A stretch of 64,000 bases of DNA from contig CAVVJF010000022.1 of assembly GCA_963748485.1 (NCBI GenBank), positions 186,001 through 250,000 of the forward strand. Direction: 5' to 3'. The translations under genes were made by a program, and so were the position numbers. The notes under the pieces were generated by a model. It saw nothing but the letters and a program-made list of their open reading frames with translations, searched no databases and was not told where the DNA came from. This document shows, piece after piece, positions 39,665-49,810 of the stretch; within the stretch, counting starts at the first letter, position 1, and every line of letters begins with the position of its first letter. The DNA is from DASRWT01 sp963748485 (GTDB lineage Bacteria > Methylomirabilota > Methylomirabilia > Rokubacteriales > CSP1-6).

Positions 39665-39687
39665 TCAACATGCGAAAAGCATGTTGA
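39665..39687 (-). promoter_or_regulatory. Perfect 9-bp hairpin in the prs leader
   Basis: TCAACATGC and GCATGTTGA are perfect complements around a five-base GAAAA loop, 44 bases upstream of prs and 13 bases after tRNA-Gln on the minus strand. There is no T run, so it is not a clear terminator; it could be an RNA-processing site, an mRNA 5' stabiliser or an operator. Confidence 0.5.
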
Positions 39688-39699
39688 TGACAAACAGAA

Positions 39700-39775
39700 T
39701 GGTTGGGGCGGGAGGACTCGAACCTCCGAATACGGGATCCAAAGTCCCGCGCCTTACCAGCTTGGCCACGCCCCA
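39700..39775 (-). tRNA. tRNA-Gln (TTG anticodon), CCA encoded
   Basis: 76 bases on the minus strand. Acceptor TGGGGCG pairs with CGCCCCA, discriminator A, with CCA at 39702-39700. The anticodon arm GGGACTTTGGATCCC gives TTG, and the T arm is GGAGGTTCGAGTCCTCC. The U1-A72 pair is typical of glutamine tRNAs. It lies between ispE and prs, an arrangement found in many bacteria. Confidence 0.95.
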
Positions 39776-39780
39776 ATGAA

Positions 39781-40698
39781 TCAGCCTCGTACCTGACGGA
39801 TGCATGCGCCGCCCTGCGTTCGGACCGCCCAGACCGACCAGCCCGCGCGGCTCACGCGTCGCCGGACGGCACGCGCGTGGTCGAATGAGCGCGCGACCCC
39901 GAACACGGTGGGCCCGCTCCCCGACATCACCGCCCCCAGCGCGCCCGCCGCGAGGAGGGCCGCCTTCATTCGCGCGATTGCCGGCGTCGTCGGCTCGACC
40001 ACCGCCTCCAGGTTGTTCGCGAGGGCCGCCGCCACCTGCCGCGCGCTCCGGCTCCGCAGCGCGGCCACCATCCGCCGCGCCCCCGCCGGCTCCGCCGACC
40101 AGCCCATCGGCACCCGCTGATACACGTCCTTGGTGGACAGCGGGAAATTCGGGTTCACCAGCACCAGCGAGAGCCCCCCCGTCACCGGCAGCGGCGCCAG
40201 GCGCTCTCCGCGTCCCGTCGCGAGCGCACGCCCCTTGCCGAGGAAGAACGGTACGTCCATGCCCAGCCGTTCCGCCAGCCCCTGCAGGCGTTTCACCGGC
40301 CACCGGAGGCTCCACATCCGATTGAGCGCCCACAGCGTGGCGGCGGCGTCGCTCGACCCCCCGCCCAGTCCCGCCGCGAGGGGGATCTGCTTGTCGAGCC
40401 GAATCCGGGCGCCCGCGGTCACCGCCGCCTCCTCACGCAGGAGCCGCGCCGCGCGCATGACCAGATTGCCCTCGTCGGTTGGCAGCACGGGATCGCTCGT
40501 CACCAGGGACAACCCGTCGGCGGGCTCGACGATCAGACGATCCCAGAGATCCACCGACTGCATGACCGTGGCGAGCTCGTGGTAGCCGTCCTCCCGCTTT
40601 CCCAGCACCTCGAGCGTCAGGTTCACCTTGGCCGAGGTCCGGACGACGAGCCTCCGTGCGAGCCTCGGCCGCTTCGACAAGGGGGAAAAGCCTAACAC
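39781..40698 (-). CDS. ispE: 4-diphosphocytidyl-2-C-methyl-D-erythritol kinase
   Basis: About 305 residues. SAKVNLTLEVLGKREDGYHE at the N-terminus, the GHMP-kinase ATP loop PLAAGLGGGSSDAAATLWAL and the C-terminal MSGSGPTVFGV are all present. It phosphorylates CDP-methylerythritol in the MEP isoprenoid pathway. No ATG fits; the GTG at 40698, 17 bases after the upstream stop, is chosen, with TTG 40680 as alternative. Neither has a clear ribosome site. It is downstream of the two lipoprotein genes. Confidence 0.93.
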   Translation of the reverse strand: MLGFSPLSKRPRLARRLVVRTSAKVNLTLEVLGKREDGYHELATVMQSVDLWDRLIVEPADGLSLVTSDPVLPTDEGNLVMRAARLLREEAAVTAGARIRLDKQIPLAAGLGGGSSDAAATLWALNRMWSLRWPVKRLQGLAERLGMDVPFFLGKGRALATGRGERLAPLPVTGGLSLVLVNPNFPLSTKDVYQRVPMGWSAEPAGARRMVAALRSRSARQVAAALANNLEAVVEPTTPAIARMKAALLAAGALGAVMSGSGPTVFGVARSFDHARAVRRRVSRAGWSVWAVRTQGGACIRQVRG

Positions 40699-40714
40699 GC
40701 GGTGCGTCGAAGTG

Positions 40715-41518
40715 TCAACGGAAGTCTTGGATTTCCACGCCTTGCGGGACATTCAGCGGCATCAGCGCGGGATCGAAGCCCGCGTCCACCGCTGGCTCGC
40801 GATAGTCCACGGACACGTTCAGGCGGCCGTCGAGGGTGACGAGCTTGATCCCGCGTGGGCTGCCCGCGGTGAGGGCATCGTCCGCGGCGCGCGTAAACGT
40901 GACGCGCAGGGGATTCTTGACCTCCGTCCACTCGACCGCGAGCGGGCGTCCGGCCGCGCCGAGCCAGACGCGCTGGGTGCCCTCCGCGCCGGTGAGACGC
41001 AGGGACGGGCCGCGCTCGTCCGCAGCCACCAGCGTGCCCGTGAGGGGAGCGCGGAGCGGACGCACGTGCCCGGCAAGCAGCGCCACGAGATCCTCGGTGG
41101 GCAGAGCCAGCCCCAGCCAGCGGCGGTTGGCGTCAGGCGACGAGGGCAGGAGGTAGGCGCGATTGCGAGCGACCTCCCAGATGGTGACCTGCTCGCCGTT
41201 CGCCGCCACCACGAGCAGGGGCGGGCCGAAGGGCGCCAGCGCCTCGAAACGAAGCGACGTCGGCGCCTTGAGGAGCAGCACGCCGGCGAAGCGCTGGGAG
41301 CGATCGCGCTGCCGGATGGAGATCTCGGCGAGCGTGCGCAGATCCTTGAAGCTCCGCCAGGCGTCGTCGAGGCGCGCCCTCGCCGCCTCCACCTCCGGGG
41401 CGAGGGGCGGCGCGGGGGGGGCGCTCGCGCAGGCGCCGAGCGCGAGCGTGCCGGCGATCAGAATAGCGAGCGGGCCCCGAGCGCTACTTGGTCTCGGTCT
41501 TCGGCTTGGGGCTCTCAC
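40715..41518 (-). CDS. LolB/DUF4292-like outer-membrane lipoprotein
   Basis: 267 residues. A signal peptide with lipobox LALGACA is followed by Ala/Pro linker and a beta-rich domain (LAEISIRQRDRSQRFAGVLL, LRFEALAPFGPPLLVVAANG) of the LolA/LolB-like fold; LTLDGRLNVSVDYRE ends the domain. The position just before ispE is the same as that of lolB in many Gram-negative bacteria, which supports a role in lipoprotein insertion. Sequence match is weak, so this is partly context. Its start lies inside the last 35 bases of the TPR gene. Confidence 0.75.
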   Translation of the reverse strand: MRAPSRRPRPSSARGPLAILIAGTLALGACASAPPAPPLAPEVEAARARLDDAWRSFKDLRTLAEISIRQRDRSQRFAGVLLLKAPTSLRFEALAPFGPPLLVVAANGEQVTIWEVARNRAYLLPSSPDANRRWLGLALPTEDLVALLAGHVRPLRAPLTGTLVAADERGPSLRLTGAEGTQRVWLGAAGRPLAVEWTEVKNPLRVTFTRAADDALTAGSPRGIKLVTLDGRLNVSVDYREPAVDAGFDPALMPLNVPQGVEIQDFR

Positions 41519-43253
41519 CGCGGGCCCGGAGCTGCTTCTCGCGCGCCTCCTGGAGCTTCTTCTTGAAGGACTCGCCCAGGCGGTTTTCCTTGTCCACCGC
41601 CAGGGCCTTCTCCCAGGCGGTGATGGCTTCCTCGACCTTGCCGTTCTTCACGTAGGCGTCGCCGAGGTGGTCGAAGATCTCCGGGTCTTCCTTGGCGCGA
41701 TCGGCGGCCCGCTGCAGCTCGCGGAGGGCCTCGGCGTACTTGCCCTGCTGGTAGTACGCCCAGCCCAGGCTGTCGATGAAGTAGCCGTTCTCGGGCTCGA
41801 GCTCGAGAGCCTTCTGGATGAGCTCCACCGCCTCGGTGAGGTTCTGGCCTCGCTCGGCGTACATGTAGCCGATGTAGTTGTAGGCCTCGGCGTGCTTGGG
41901 GTCGATCGCGATCACCTGGCGGAACGAGGCGACCGCCTCGTCGAACCGCTGCTGCTTCTCGCGCACCACCCCCAGCTGGAAGTGGAGATCCTTGTTCTTC
42001 CCGTCGAGCTGCAGCCCTTCCCGCAGAGCGTCGGCGGCCCGGTCGTACTGGCTGCCCCGGAAGAGCGCGGTACCGAGATAGAGGAAGAGCTCGGGCCGCT
42101 TGGGCTCGATGTTGACGGCCTGCCGCAGCACCGCCACCGCCTCGTCGTAGCGCTTGGCGCGGCTCAGGAGAAAGCCGAGCTGTACCCGCGCGTCCACGGA
42201 GCGTGGATCGGCGGCGAGGATCCGCTCCAGCTCGACCTTTGCCTCGTCGTCCTTCCCAGCTTCCATCAATGTGGTGGCGAGGAAGTAACGCGCACGGATG
42301 TTACCCGGCTCGAGGAGGAGGGCGCGGCGGAACGAGGCGGCGGCAGTATCCCACGCCTTCTGCTCGTACTGGATCGCCCCCAGCTTGAGCCACACGCGCG
42401 GGTCGCGCGGGGCGGCCTCGGCAAGCTGCTCGATCTCGGCCTGGGCCTCCTTGAAGCGGCCCATGCGGACGAGCAGATCGCCCAGCCGCTCGACGAAGGC
42501 GGCATTGTCGGGGTTGGCGCGAGTCGCCGCCCGGTAGGTCTCCACCGCTTCGTCCGTCTTCTTCTGCGTCTCGTAGACGTAGCCGAGGGCCTGCCAGGCG
42601 CCATCCTGATCGGGCTCCAGCTCGACGGCCCGCTTCAGCTGCGTGAGGGCTTCGTCCCAGTTCTCCGTCTCGATGGCGATGCGGCCCAGCAGGTAGTGGC
42701 CCTGGGCCAGGCCCGGCCGCTCGTTCACGAGGCGGAGAAGCACCGCGCGCGCCTTGTCGTAGTTCTTCTGCTCGAAGTGCTGCTGGGCGAGCGCGAGGTA
42801 GGCCTCCGGCGAGCGCGGGGCGATGGTGATGACCTTCTCGAGCGCGGCCTCGGCCTCGGGCAGGCGGCGTGCCCGGCGATAGAGCTCGGCCAGCGTGAGG
42901 TAGGCGGCGGTGTTCTGCGGCTCGAACTCCACGGCCTTCTGGGCGGCCGCGATGGCCTCGCCGGGCTGATTGGAACGCGCCAGCCACTGGGCGAGCTGTG
43001 TCCACAGCGCCGCCGTCTTCGGGTCGCTCTGGATAGCCTGGCGGAGCTCGGTCATGGCCTCGGGCATCCGGCCGGCGCGCGCGTGCATCTGGGCCACGGT
43101 GTAGTGGTAGTAGGCGCCTCCAACCCGATCGATCTCAGCCGCGCGCCGAGGCGCGGGGCGCGGCGCTTCCGCCTGGGGACTGGAGGCGGTGAGGCCGGCG
43201 CAGCCGGGAAGAGCGAGGAGCGCGACGAGCGCGAGCGCGCGTGAAAGGGTCAT
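41484..43253 (-). CDS. TPR-repeat lipoprotein
   Basis: 589 residues. Signal peptide with lipobox LLALPGCAG, then at least a dozen tetratricopeptide repeats from about residue 45 to 560, for example PKTAALWTQLAQWLARSNQP, AYNYIGYMYAERGQNLTEAV and GYFIDSLGWAYYQQGKYAEA, ending in a Lys-rich tail (SPKPKTETK). TPR lipoproteins of this kind scaffold envelope assembly, secretion or polysaccharide systems. It is coupled by ATGA overlap to the DUF721 gene upstream and overlaps the LolB-like gene downstream. Confidence 0.9.
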   Translation of the reverse strand: MTLSRALALVALLALPGCAGLTASSPQAEAPRPAPRRAAEIDRVGGAYYHYTVAQMHARAGRMPEAMTELRQAIQSDPKTAALWTQLAQWLARSNQPGEAIAAAQKAVEFEPQNTAAYLTLAELYRRARRLPEAEAALEKVITIAPRSPEAYLALAQQHFEQKNYDKARAVLLRLVNERPGLAQGHYLLGRIAIETENWDEALTQLKRAVELEPDQDGAWQALGYVYETQKKTDEAVETYRAATRANPDNAAFVERLGDLLVRMGRFKEAQAEIEQLAEAAPRDPRVWLKLGAIQYEQKAWDTAAASFRRALLLEPGNIRARYFLATTLMEAGKDDEAKVELERILAADPRSVDARVQLGFLLSRAKRYDEAVAVLRQAVNIEPKRPELFLYLGTALFRGSQYDRAADALREGLQLDGKNKDLHFQLGVVREKQQRFDEAVASFRQVIAIDPKHAEAYNYIGYMYAERGQNLTEAVELIQKALELEPENGYFIDSLGWAYYQQGKYAEALRELQRAADRAKEDPEIFDHLGDAYVKNGKVEEAITAWEKALAVDKENRLGESFKKKLQEAREKQLRARGESPKPKTETK

Positions 43254-43753
43254 GAGACGTCCTTCTCCGCCGTGGGGGCGGCGGACCCCTGCCGGTGAGC
43301 CAGGCGGTCCTTGGTGAGCAGTCGCCGGAGGGCCCCGGCCAGGACGGGATCGCCCAGCGCGCTCGTGGCGCGGTCGATCTCGTGTGTTTCTTCATCGCTC
43401 AGCCGAAGCGGAGCGGGGCTCCGTCGACGAGCGGGCGGCGCGGGGGCGGGGGGCACCGCGCCGAGCACGAAGCGCAGCGAGACCACCGACCGGCCGTAGC
43501 GGCGCGCGAGGGCCCCGAGGATCTCGCCCCCGCGCATCTCGAGCTCCATGAGCCAGGGCGAGTTGTCGGCGCGGATCTCGAGCACCCCGCGGTCGAGCGC
43601 GCTCGGCCGGGAGCGCTGGGCCAAGGCCGGGCCGACGATCGCTTCCCACTCCCGCTGTATCTGCCCGGCGAGCATCCGCTCGGCCAGGGCGGGCACCGCC
43701 GCGGTGAGGAGATCCCCGACACGGTGGGGGCTGGAGACCCGCGCCGATTTCAT
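43250..43753 (-). CDS. DUF721 protein, DciA-like
   Basis: 167 residues. The DUF721 core runs from about residue 10 to 95, with WEAIVGPALAQRSRPSALDR, GVLEIRADNSPWLMELEM and ILGALARRYG. Family members (DciA) load the replicative helicase in bacteria without DnaC; a dnaB gene of the standard type lies at 59885 with no dnaC nearby. The C-terminal part is Pro/Ala rich and less conserved. A TATCAT box 10 bases before the ATG and no ribosome site suggest a leaderless mRNA. Confidence 0.8.
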   Translation of the reverse strand: MKSARVSSPHRVGDLLTAAVPALAERMLAGQIQREWEAIVGPALAQRSRPSALDRGVLEIRADNSPWLMELEMRGGEILGALARRYGRSVVSLRFVLGAVPPAPAPPARRRSPAPLRLSDEETHEIDRATSALGDPVLAGALRRLLTKDRLAHRQGSAAPTAEKDVS

Positions 43754-43763
43754 GGTGGGGTCA

Positions 43764-43769
43764 ATGATA
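43764..43769 (-). promoter_or_regulatory. -10 box of the dciA-like gene
   Basis: TATCAT on the minus strand matches five of six consensus bases and ends 10 bases before the ATG at 43753. There is no convincing -35 at 17 bases and no Shine-Dalgarno sequence. Confidence 0.4.
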
Positions 43770-43813
43770 ACTGACCCTCCCGGATGGGGCTACTGGGAAG
43801 ACGGGAGGGCAAA

Positions 43814-43842
43814 TTGACTCCGATTCGACGCAACCTTATAGT
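43814..43842 (+). promoter_or_regulatory. Sigma-70 promoter of the rlmD-type gene, nearly leaderless
   Basis: TTGACT (43814-43819), 17-base spacer, TATAGT (43837-43842). The ATG at 43852 begins only nine bases after the -10 box and no ribosome site can fit. Confidence 0.7.
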
Positions 43843-43851
43843 GAGCGCCAC

Positions 43852-45266
43852 ATGGCGCGTGCCCGGCGCGGCGATAGCTTGTCCGTGACCATCGACGACC
43901 TCGCGTTCGGGGGCGAGGGAGTCGGCCGTGTGGACGGCTACGTGGTGTTCGTGCCCGGCGGGGTGCCCGGGGACATCGTGCGCGTCCGGCTGGTCCAGGC
44001 GCGGGCCCGCTTCGGCCGGGGCGTCATCGAGGCCGTCGAGCGGCCCTCCGCCGACCGGGTGGAGCCGCCCTGTCCCTATTTCTTCCGCTGCGGGGGCTGC
44101 CGGCTCCAGCACCTGAACTATCGGGCGCAGCTCGCCTTCAAGACCAAGCAGGTCGCCGACTGCCTGGAGCGGTTGGGGGGCGTGGGCGCCTTCGAGATGC
44201 GCCCCATCCTGCCTGCCCCCGAGATCTACGGGTACCGGAACAAGATGGAGTTCACGGTGGCGCGCGGCAACGCCGCCGAGCGGGTGGTGCCGAAGGGCCG
44301 TCGCCTGGCGCCCGACGGTGAAGGGGAGCCGGCGGTGGTGGTCGGACTGCACGAGGCCGACCGCTATGACGCGGTCCTCGACGTGGAGCGCTGCCTACTC
44401 CAGTCCGATCGCATGAACGCGCTGCTCGCGGAGGCGCGGCGCTTCTTCACCGAGCGCCGCCTCACCGTCTACGACCAGGAAAGCGGCGAGGGTCTGCTCC
44501 GCTTCCTGATGCTCCGGGAGGGGAAGCGCACCGGCGAGGCGATGGTGAACGTGGTCACCTCGGCGCCGGCGGTGTCCGAGCTCGAGCCCCTTGTCGGACG
44601 GGCGCAGGCACGCGTGCCCGAGACCTCGAGCGTGGTGCTGAACGTCAACCCCAAGAAGGCGAGCGTGGCGGTGGGCGTCGAGGAGCATCTCCTCGGCGGC
44701 CGCGATCACATCCGCGAGTCGCTGGGTGACCTCACCTTCCAGGTGTCGGCGGGCTCCTTCTTCCAGACCAACACCGTGCAAGCCGAGCGGCTCTTCGGCC
44801 TCGTGCTGGACGCCGCCGCCCTCACCGGCGAGGAGACGGTGGTCGACCTCTACTCCGGCACGGGGGCGATCAGCCTGCTCCTCGCCCGGCGCTGCCGCCG
44901 CGTGTACGGGATCGAGGTGGCGCCGGCGGCGGTGGCGGACGCTGTGCGCAACGCCGAGGTCAACGGCATCACCAACTGTAGCTTCGTGGCGGGGGAGGTG
45001 CGTTTCGCCCTGCCCGAGCTGATCAGCCGCGGCGTGGCCGCCGACGTCGCGGTGTGCGATCCCCCGCGTGCCGGCTTCCACCCCAAGGCGCTCGCCGCCC
45101 TTCTCACCCTCGCGCCCGCGCGCATCGTGTACGTGTCGTGCAACCCAGCCACTCTGGCGCGGGACGTGGGCGACCTCGCGCGCGGCGGGTATCGTCTGGA
45201 GTGGGCGCAGCCGGTGGACATGTTCCCCCACACGCCGCACATCGAGGTCGTGGCGCACCTCGTCCG

Positions 45267-45270
<4 letters not shown>
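43852..45270 (+). CDS. RlmD/RumA-type 23S rRNA (uracil-5-)-methyltransferase
   Basis: 472 residues. N-terminal TRAM RNA-binding domain (SVTIDDLAFGGEGVGRVDG), four-cysteine iron-sulfur site (CPYFFRCGGCRLQH plus Cys in VERCLLQS), SAM-binding block VVDLYSGTGAISLLLA, the DPPRAGF motif and the catalytic nucleophile in YVSCNPATLARD. It methylates uridine in 23S rRNA; RlmC, RlmD or a TrmA-like tRNA target cannot be told apart by eye. Its stop overlaps the permease start by four bases. Confidence 0.92.
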
Positions 45271-46184
<914 letters not shown>

Positions 46185-46200
46185 TCAGTTCCGCAAACTG

Positions 46201-47127
46201 ATGGCGCCGCCCACCGCCGCCCCCGCCGCCGTCGAGCCCATCGCGCTCGCGCCTCCCCGCCCGTTCGCCGAGCGCGAGTGGGTGGTGATCCTCGCCCGGC
46301 TCATCCGGCGCCGCACGGCGCTCTTCGGCCTCGTGGTGGTGCTGGCGGTGCTCCTCGCGGCGGTCTTCGCACCGCTGATCGCGCCCTTCGATCCCCTCGC
46401 CCAGGACATCGGCCAGCGGCTCAAGGAGCCGGGATGGCAGGATGCCCAGGGACGCATTCATCCACTGGGCACCGATCACCTGGGCCGCGACATCCTCTCG
46501 CGCATCATCCACGGCTCGCGCATCGCGCTGTCGGTGGGGCTGGCCGCGGTGCTGATCTCGGGGGTGCTCGGCATGGCCATCGGCCTCGTCTCCGGCTACT
46601 TCGGGGGCCGGATCGACGACTTCTTCATGCGGCTGGCCGACGTGCAGCTCGCCTTTCCGTTCATCCTCCTCGCCATCGCGGTGATCGGCGTGCTCGGGCC
46701 GAGCCTGCGCAACATCATCATCGTGATCGGGGTGTCGTCCTGGGTGGTCTACGCGCGGGTGGTGCGGGGCGAGGTCCTGTCCATTCGCGAGCGGGAATTC
46801 GTCCAGGCCGCCATCGCGCTGGGCAGCCGCGACGGGCGCCTTCTCGTCCGCCACGTGCTGCCGAACGCGTTCACGCCCTGGCTGGTGGTCGCCACGCTCG
46901 ACATGGCTCGCGTCATCGTCATCGAGTCCGCACTGTCGTTCCTGGGGCTGGGCGTCCAGCCACCCACGCCGACCTGGGGGGGCATGCTCGCGGACGGGCG
47001 CGTGTATCTGTCGACGGCCTGGTGGCTGGCGACGTTCCCCGGGCTCGCCATCCTCGTCACCGTGCTGGGTATCAACCTCTTCGGCGACGGCCTCCGCGAC
47101 ACCCTCGATCCCCGGCTGAAGGTCTGA
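46201..47127 (+). CDS. Dipeptide/oligopeptide ABC permease (DppC/OppC type)
   Basis: 308 residues, 16 bases after the first permease. The N-terminal segment RRRTALFGLVVVLAVLLAAV is followed by the OppC-N block (HPLGTDHLGRDILSRIIHGS), further helices and the EAA loop EREFVQAAIALGSRDGRLLV. ALSFLGLGVQPPTPTWGGML is typical of DppC. It pairs with the upstream permease for uptake of peptides or similar polar solutes. Confidence 0.93.
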   Translation: MAPPTAAPAAVEPIALAPPRPFAEREWVVILARLIRRRTALFGLVVVLAVLLAAVFAPLIAPFDPLAQDIGQRLKEPGWQDAQGRIHPLGTDHLGRDILSRIIHGSRIALSVGLAAVLISGVLGMAIGLVSGYFGGRIDDFFMRLADVQLAFPFILLAIAVIGVLGPSLRNIIIVIGVSSWVVYARVVRGEVLSIREREFVQAAIALGSRDGRLLVRHVLPNAFTPWLVVATLDMARVIVIESALSFLGLGVQPPTPTWGGMLADGRVYLSTAWWLATFPGLAILVTVLGINLFGDGLRDTLDPRLKV

Positions 47128-47134
47128 GCCCCTC

Positions 47135-48328
47135 GTGCCTCCGCTCGTCCTGATCGGGGGGGCCCTGATCGATGGCACCGGCGCGGAGCCGGTAGCCGGC
47201 CGCGCGGTGGTGGTGGAGGCCGGCCGCATCACCGCGGTGGTCGACGCCGCGCAGGCTCCGCGCGGCGAGCGGGTGGACCTCGCCGGGCACACGCTCCTGC
47301 CCGGACTCATCAACTGTCACATCCACCTCTGTCTCGGCGCCGAGGCCGATCCCGTGAGCCCGTTGCGCAACGAGCCGTCGTCGGTGACGGTGATCCGCGC
47401 GCTCCTGCGCGCGCGGGAGAGCGTGGAGGCGGGCGTCACCACCGTGCGCGATCTCGGCGGCCGCGACTACGTGGAGATGGCGGTGCGCCGCGCCGTCAAC
47501 GAGGGCTGGGCGCCCGGCCCGCGCATCCTCGCCGCCGGCAAGGCCATCTGCATGACGGGCGGGCACGGTTGGTGGATCGGGCGCGAGGCCGACGGGCCCG
47601 ACGACGCGCGCAAGGCGGTGCGCGAGCAGCTCAAGGCCGGCGCCGACGTCATCAAGCTGATCGCGACCGGCGGAGTGATGACCCCCGGAGTGGAGCCGGC
47701 CGCTTCCCAGCTCACGGGTGACGAGATGCGCGCGGCCGTCGAGGAAGCGCGCCGCGCGGGGCGTCGCACCGCCGCCCACGCCCAGGGATCGGAGGGCATC
47801 GCCGCCGCGGTGGAGGCGGGGATCACCACCATCGAGCACGGCATCTTCCTCACCGAGGAGATCGTGGCGCTCATGAAGGCCCGCGGGACCTATCTCGTCG
47901 CCACCCTCAACGCGCCCGCGGCCATCAGCGCGGGCGGGCTCGCCGCGGGCATCCCCGACTACATGGTGCGGAAGTCGGACGCGGTGGTGCCCGCGCACAT
48001 CGCGAGCTTCCAGCTCGCCCGTCGCGTCGGCGTCCCCATCGCCGCGGGCAGCGACGCGGGCACGCCGCTGAACCGCCACGGCGACTACGCGGCCGAGCTC
48101 GAGCTGATGGTGAAGCATGGAATGTCGCCGCTTGAGGCCATCCGCGCCGCCACCGTGGTGGCCGCGGAAGCCCTCGGCCTCGCCGACGAGACCGGCCGCG
48201 TGGCCCCCGGCCTCGCCGCCGACCTCATCGCGGTAGCCGGCAATCCCGCCCAAGACATCAGCACCCTCCGCGACGTCCGAATGGTGCTGGCCCGCGGCCG
48301 CCCCGCCATCCCCTTCCGCGCCGCCTAG
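47135..48328 (+). CDS. Amidohydrolase family protein (imidazolonepropionase/prolidase-like)
   Basis: 397 residues from a GTG. Metal ligands follow the subtype I pattern: HIH in LINCHIHLCLG, Lys in DVIKLIATGGVMTPG, His in TAAHAQGSEGI, His in TTIEHGIFLTEE and Asp in AAGSDAGTPLNRHG. The Lys instead of a carboxylated Glu/Lys variant, and the SDAGTP box, match Xaa-Pro dipeptidase/aryldialkylphosphatase-type enzymes. Following the permeases by only seven bases suggests it hydrolyses the imported compound, for example a dipeptide or cyclic imide. Confidence 0.9.
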   Translation: MPPLVLIGGALIDGTGAEPVAGRAVVVEAGRITAVVDAAQAPRGERVDLAGHTLLPGLINCHIHLCLGAEADPVSPLRNEPSSVTVIRALLRARESVEAGVTTVRDLGGRDYVEMAVRRAVNEGWAPGPRILAAGKAICMTGGHGWWIGREADGPDDARKAVREQLKAGADVIKLIATGGVMTPGVEPAASQLTGDEMRAAVEEARRAGRRTAAHAQGSEGIAAAVEAGITTIEHGIFLTEEIVALMKARGTYLVATLNAPAAISAGGLAAGIPDYMVRKSDAVVPAHIASFQLARRVGVPIAAGSDAGTPLNRHGDYAAELELMVKHGMSPLEAIRAATVVAAEALGLADETGRVAPGLAADLIAVAGNPAQDISTLRDVRMVLARGRPAIPFRAA

Positions 48329-48360
48329 CCGGTCGCTCGCAACGGCCAGACGCCGCCCGG

Positions 48361-49759
48361 CTAGCGGAAGAGGGCGAGGACGTCGAGGGGGCGTGACACG
48401 GCCTGGACGACTAGCCAGGCGAAGAAGAGCGCGCACGCGACCACTCCCGCTTCCTGCCACAGCGCGGGGCGGAGCGCCCGCGGCAGCAGGGTCCGATTCA
48501 CCCAAAGCGTGTGCGCGGACAGCACCACGAAGCCGAGCGCGCCCACGTTGGCGCCGATCACGACGAGGCGGAGGGGATCGCCGAGGACGAGGGCGAGCGC
48601 CCCGGCCGCGGTGAAGATCACGAGTACGCCGTGGTAGAGACGCGGCGCGCGCTCGCCCGCCCAGGACCGCGCGCGGTCGCTGCCGGCCCAGAGCATCTCG
48701 GTGACGCTGCGAGTGAATCCCTCGGCGACGCCGCGCTGGGTCGAGAAAAAGATCCAGAAGCCGGCCACGAGGGTGGGGAACCAGAGCCAGAGGTCGCCGA
48801 CTGCGCCGAGCCCCTGCGCCAGGGCGAGGGGTCCCGCGCTGCCCAGCGTATTGGCGCCACGCGGCACGAGCTCGACGGTCACGAGGACGGGCAGGGCCAT
48901 GGCGGCGAGCGGGCCCAGCACCCAGGGCACCCCGAGATGCAGCCTCAGATAGCGCCACCACTGGCGCCACTTCTCGAGATTGCCGGCGGTGGGCTCGACC
49001 TGGACACCCTCGCTCACCGGATGGAGATGATGGCCCGCGACCGGCACCGGCGCGCCCCGGCCGCTGCTCGCCATCCCGAAGCCCTTGTCGCGCAGCCAGT
49101 GCGTGAGGCTCTGCGTTGACCACACCCCCGGCCCCCGAGTAGGCCGCGAAGGCGGCGAGAAGCAGCCAGTCGAGGTCGCCGGGCGGCGGCGCGTCGCCCA
49201 CGAGCGGCGCCACGAAGCCCCGAGCGGTCGTCGTCCACGTCGACGCGGACACGAGGACGGCGGCGAGCGCCGCGAGGTAAAGGAGCGTGGCGACGAGGAA
49301 GAGCCGGTCGGCCCGCCATAACGCGTCCTGCCCGCGCCGGCCCAGCACGGCGGCGGCGATGGCGGCGCCGAAGACGAGATACCCGAGCAGGAGCACCACC
49401 GCCCGATCCTCGTCGCGTGGCGTCCGGCCCAGAAAGATTGCGGCGAGGCTGGCACCGCCCGTCAAGGCCCAGCCCGGCCAGCCGAGCTGCATCAGATGCA
49501 GCCCCGAGTACGCCCATGCCCAGAAGCCCGGTCCCGGGCGGGTGCGCAGAAACCCGCTCCAGATCGGCTCGCCCGTGGCCAGGGTGTAGCGCGCCATCTC
49601 GGCGTTGAGCGCGGCCTGGAGGAGGACGGAGGCCGTGCAGATCCACAGGAGCGCCGGACCGTGGCGCGTGACCACCACCGGACCGAGCAGCCAGTCTCCC
49701 GAGCCGAGCGATAGCCCGAGCAGGAGCGCGCCCGGTCCGATGACGCGGAGCGCGTTCAA
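48361..49759 (-). pseudogene. Nramp-like membrane transporter with a frameshift
   Basis: About 465 residues in two frames. Start TTG 49759, VIGPGALLLGLSLGSGDWLL (TM1), with further helices up to AAYSGAGGVVNA; then the frame changes near 49110 and continues SLTHWLRDKGFGM, the Nramp-like loop, and six more helices ending VQAVSRPLDVLALFR at 48361. The gap fits loss of two bases or gain of one. TM1 reads GSGDW where true Nramp metal transporters have DPGN, so the ligand is probably not Mn or Fe, or the protein is another member of the fold. It is convergent with the amidohydrolase gene. Confidence 0.8.
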
Positions 49760-49810
49760 GAGGTTGTAGGCGGGTGGATGCGGCAGCTCCGCGCCACGCC
49801 ACGCGGGAAG

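Noticed and set aside
47072..48360. Continuation of the Nramp-like N-terminal frame down to 47072
   Set aside because: It becomes low-complexity shadow of the amidohydrolase gene; membrane helices continue instead in the neighbouring frame to 48361.
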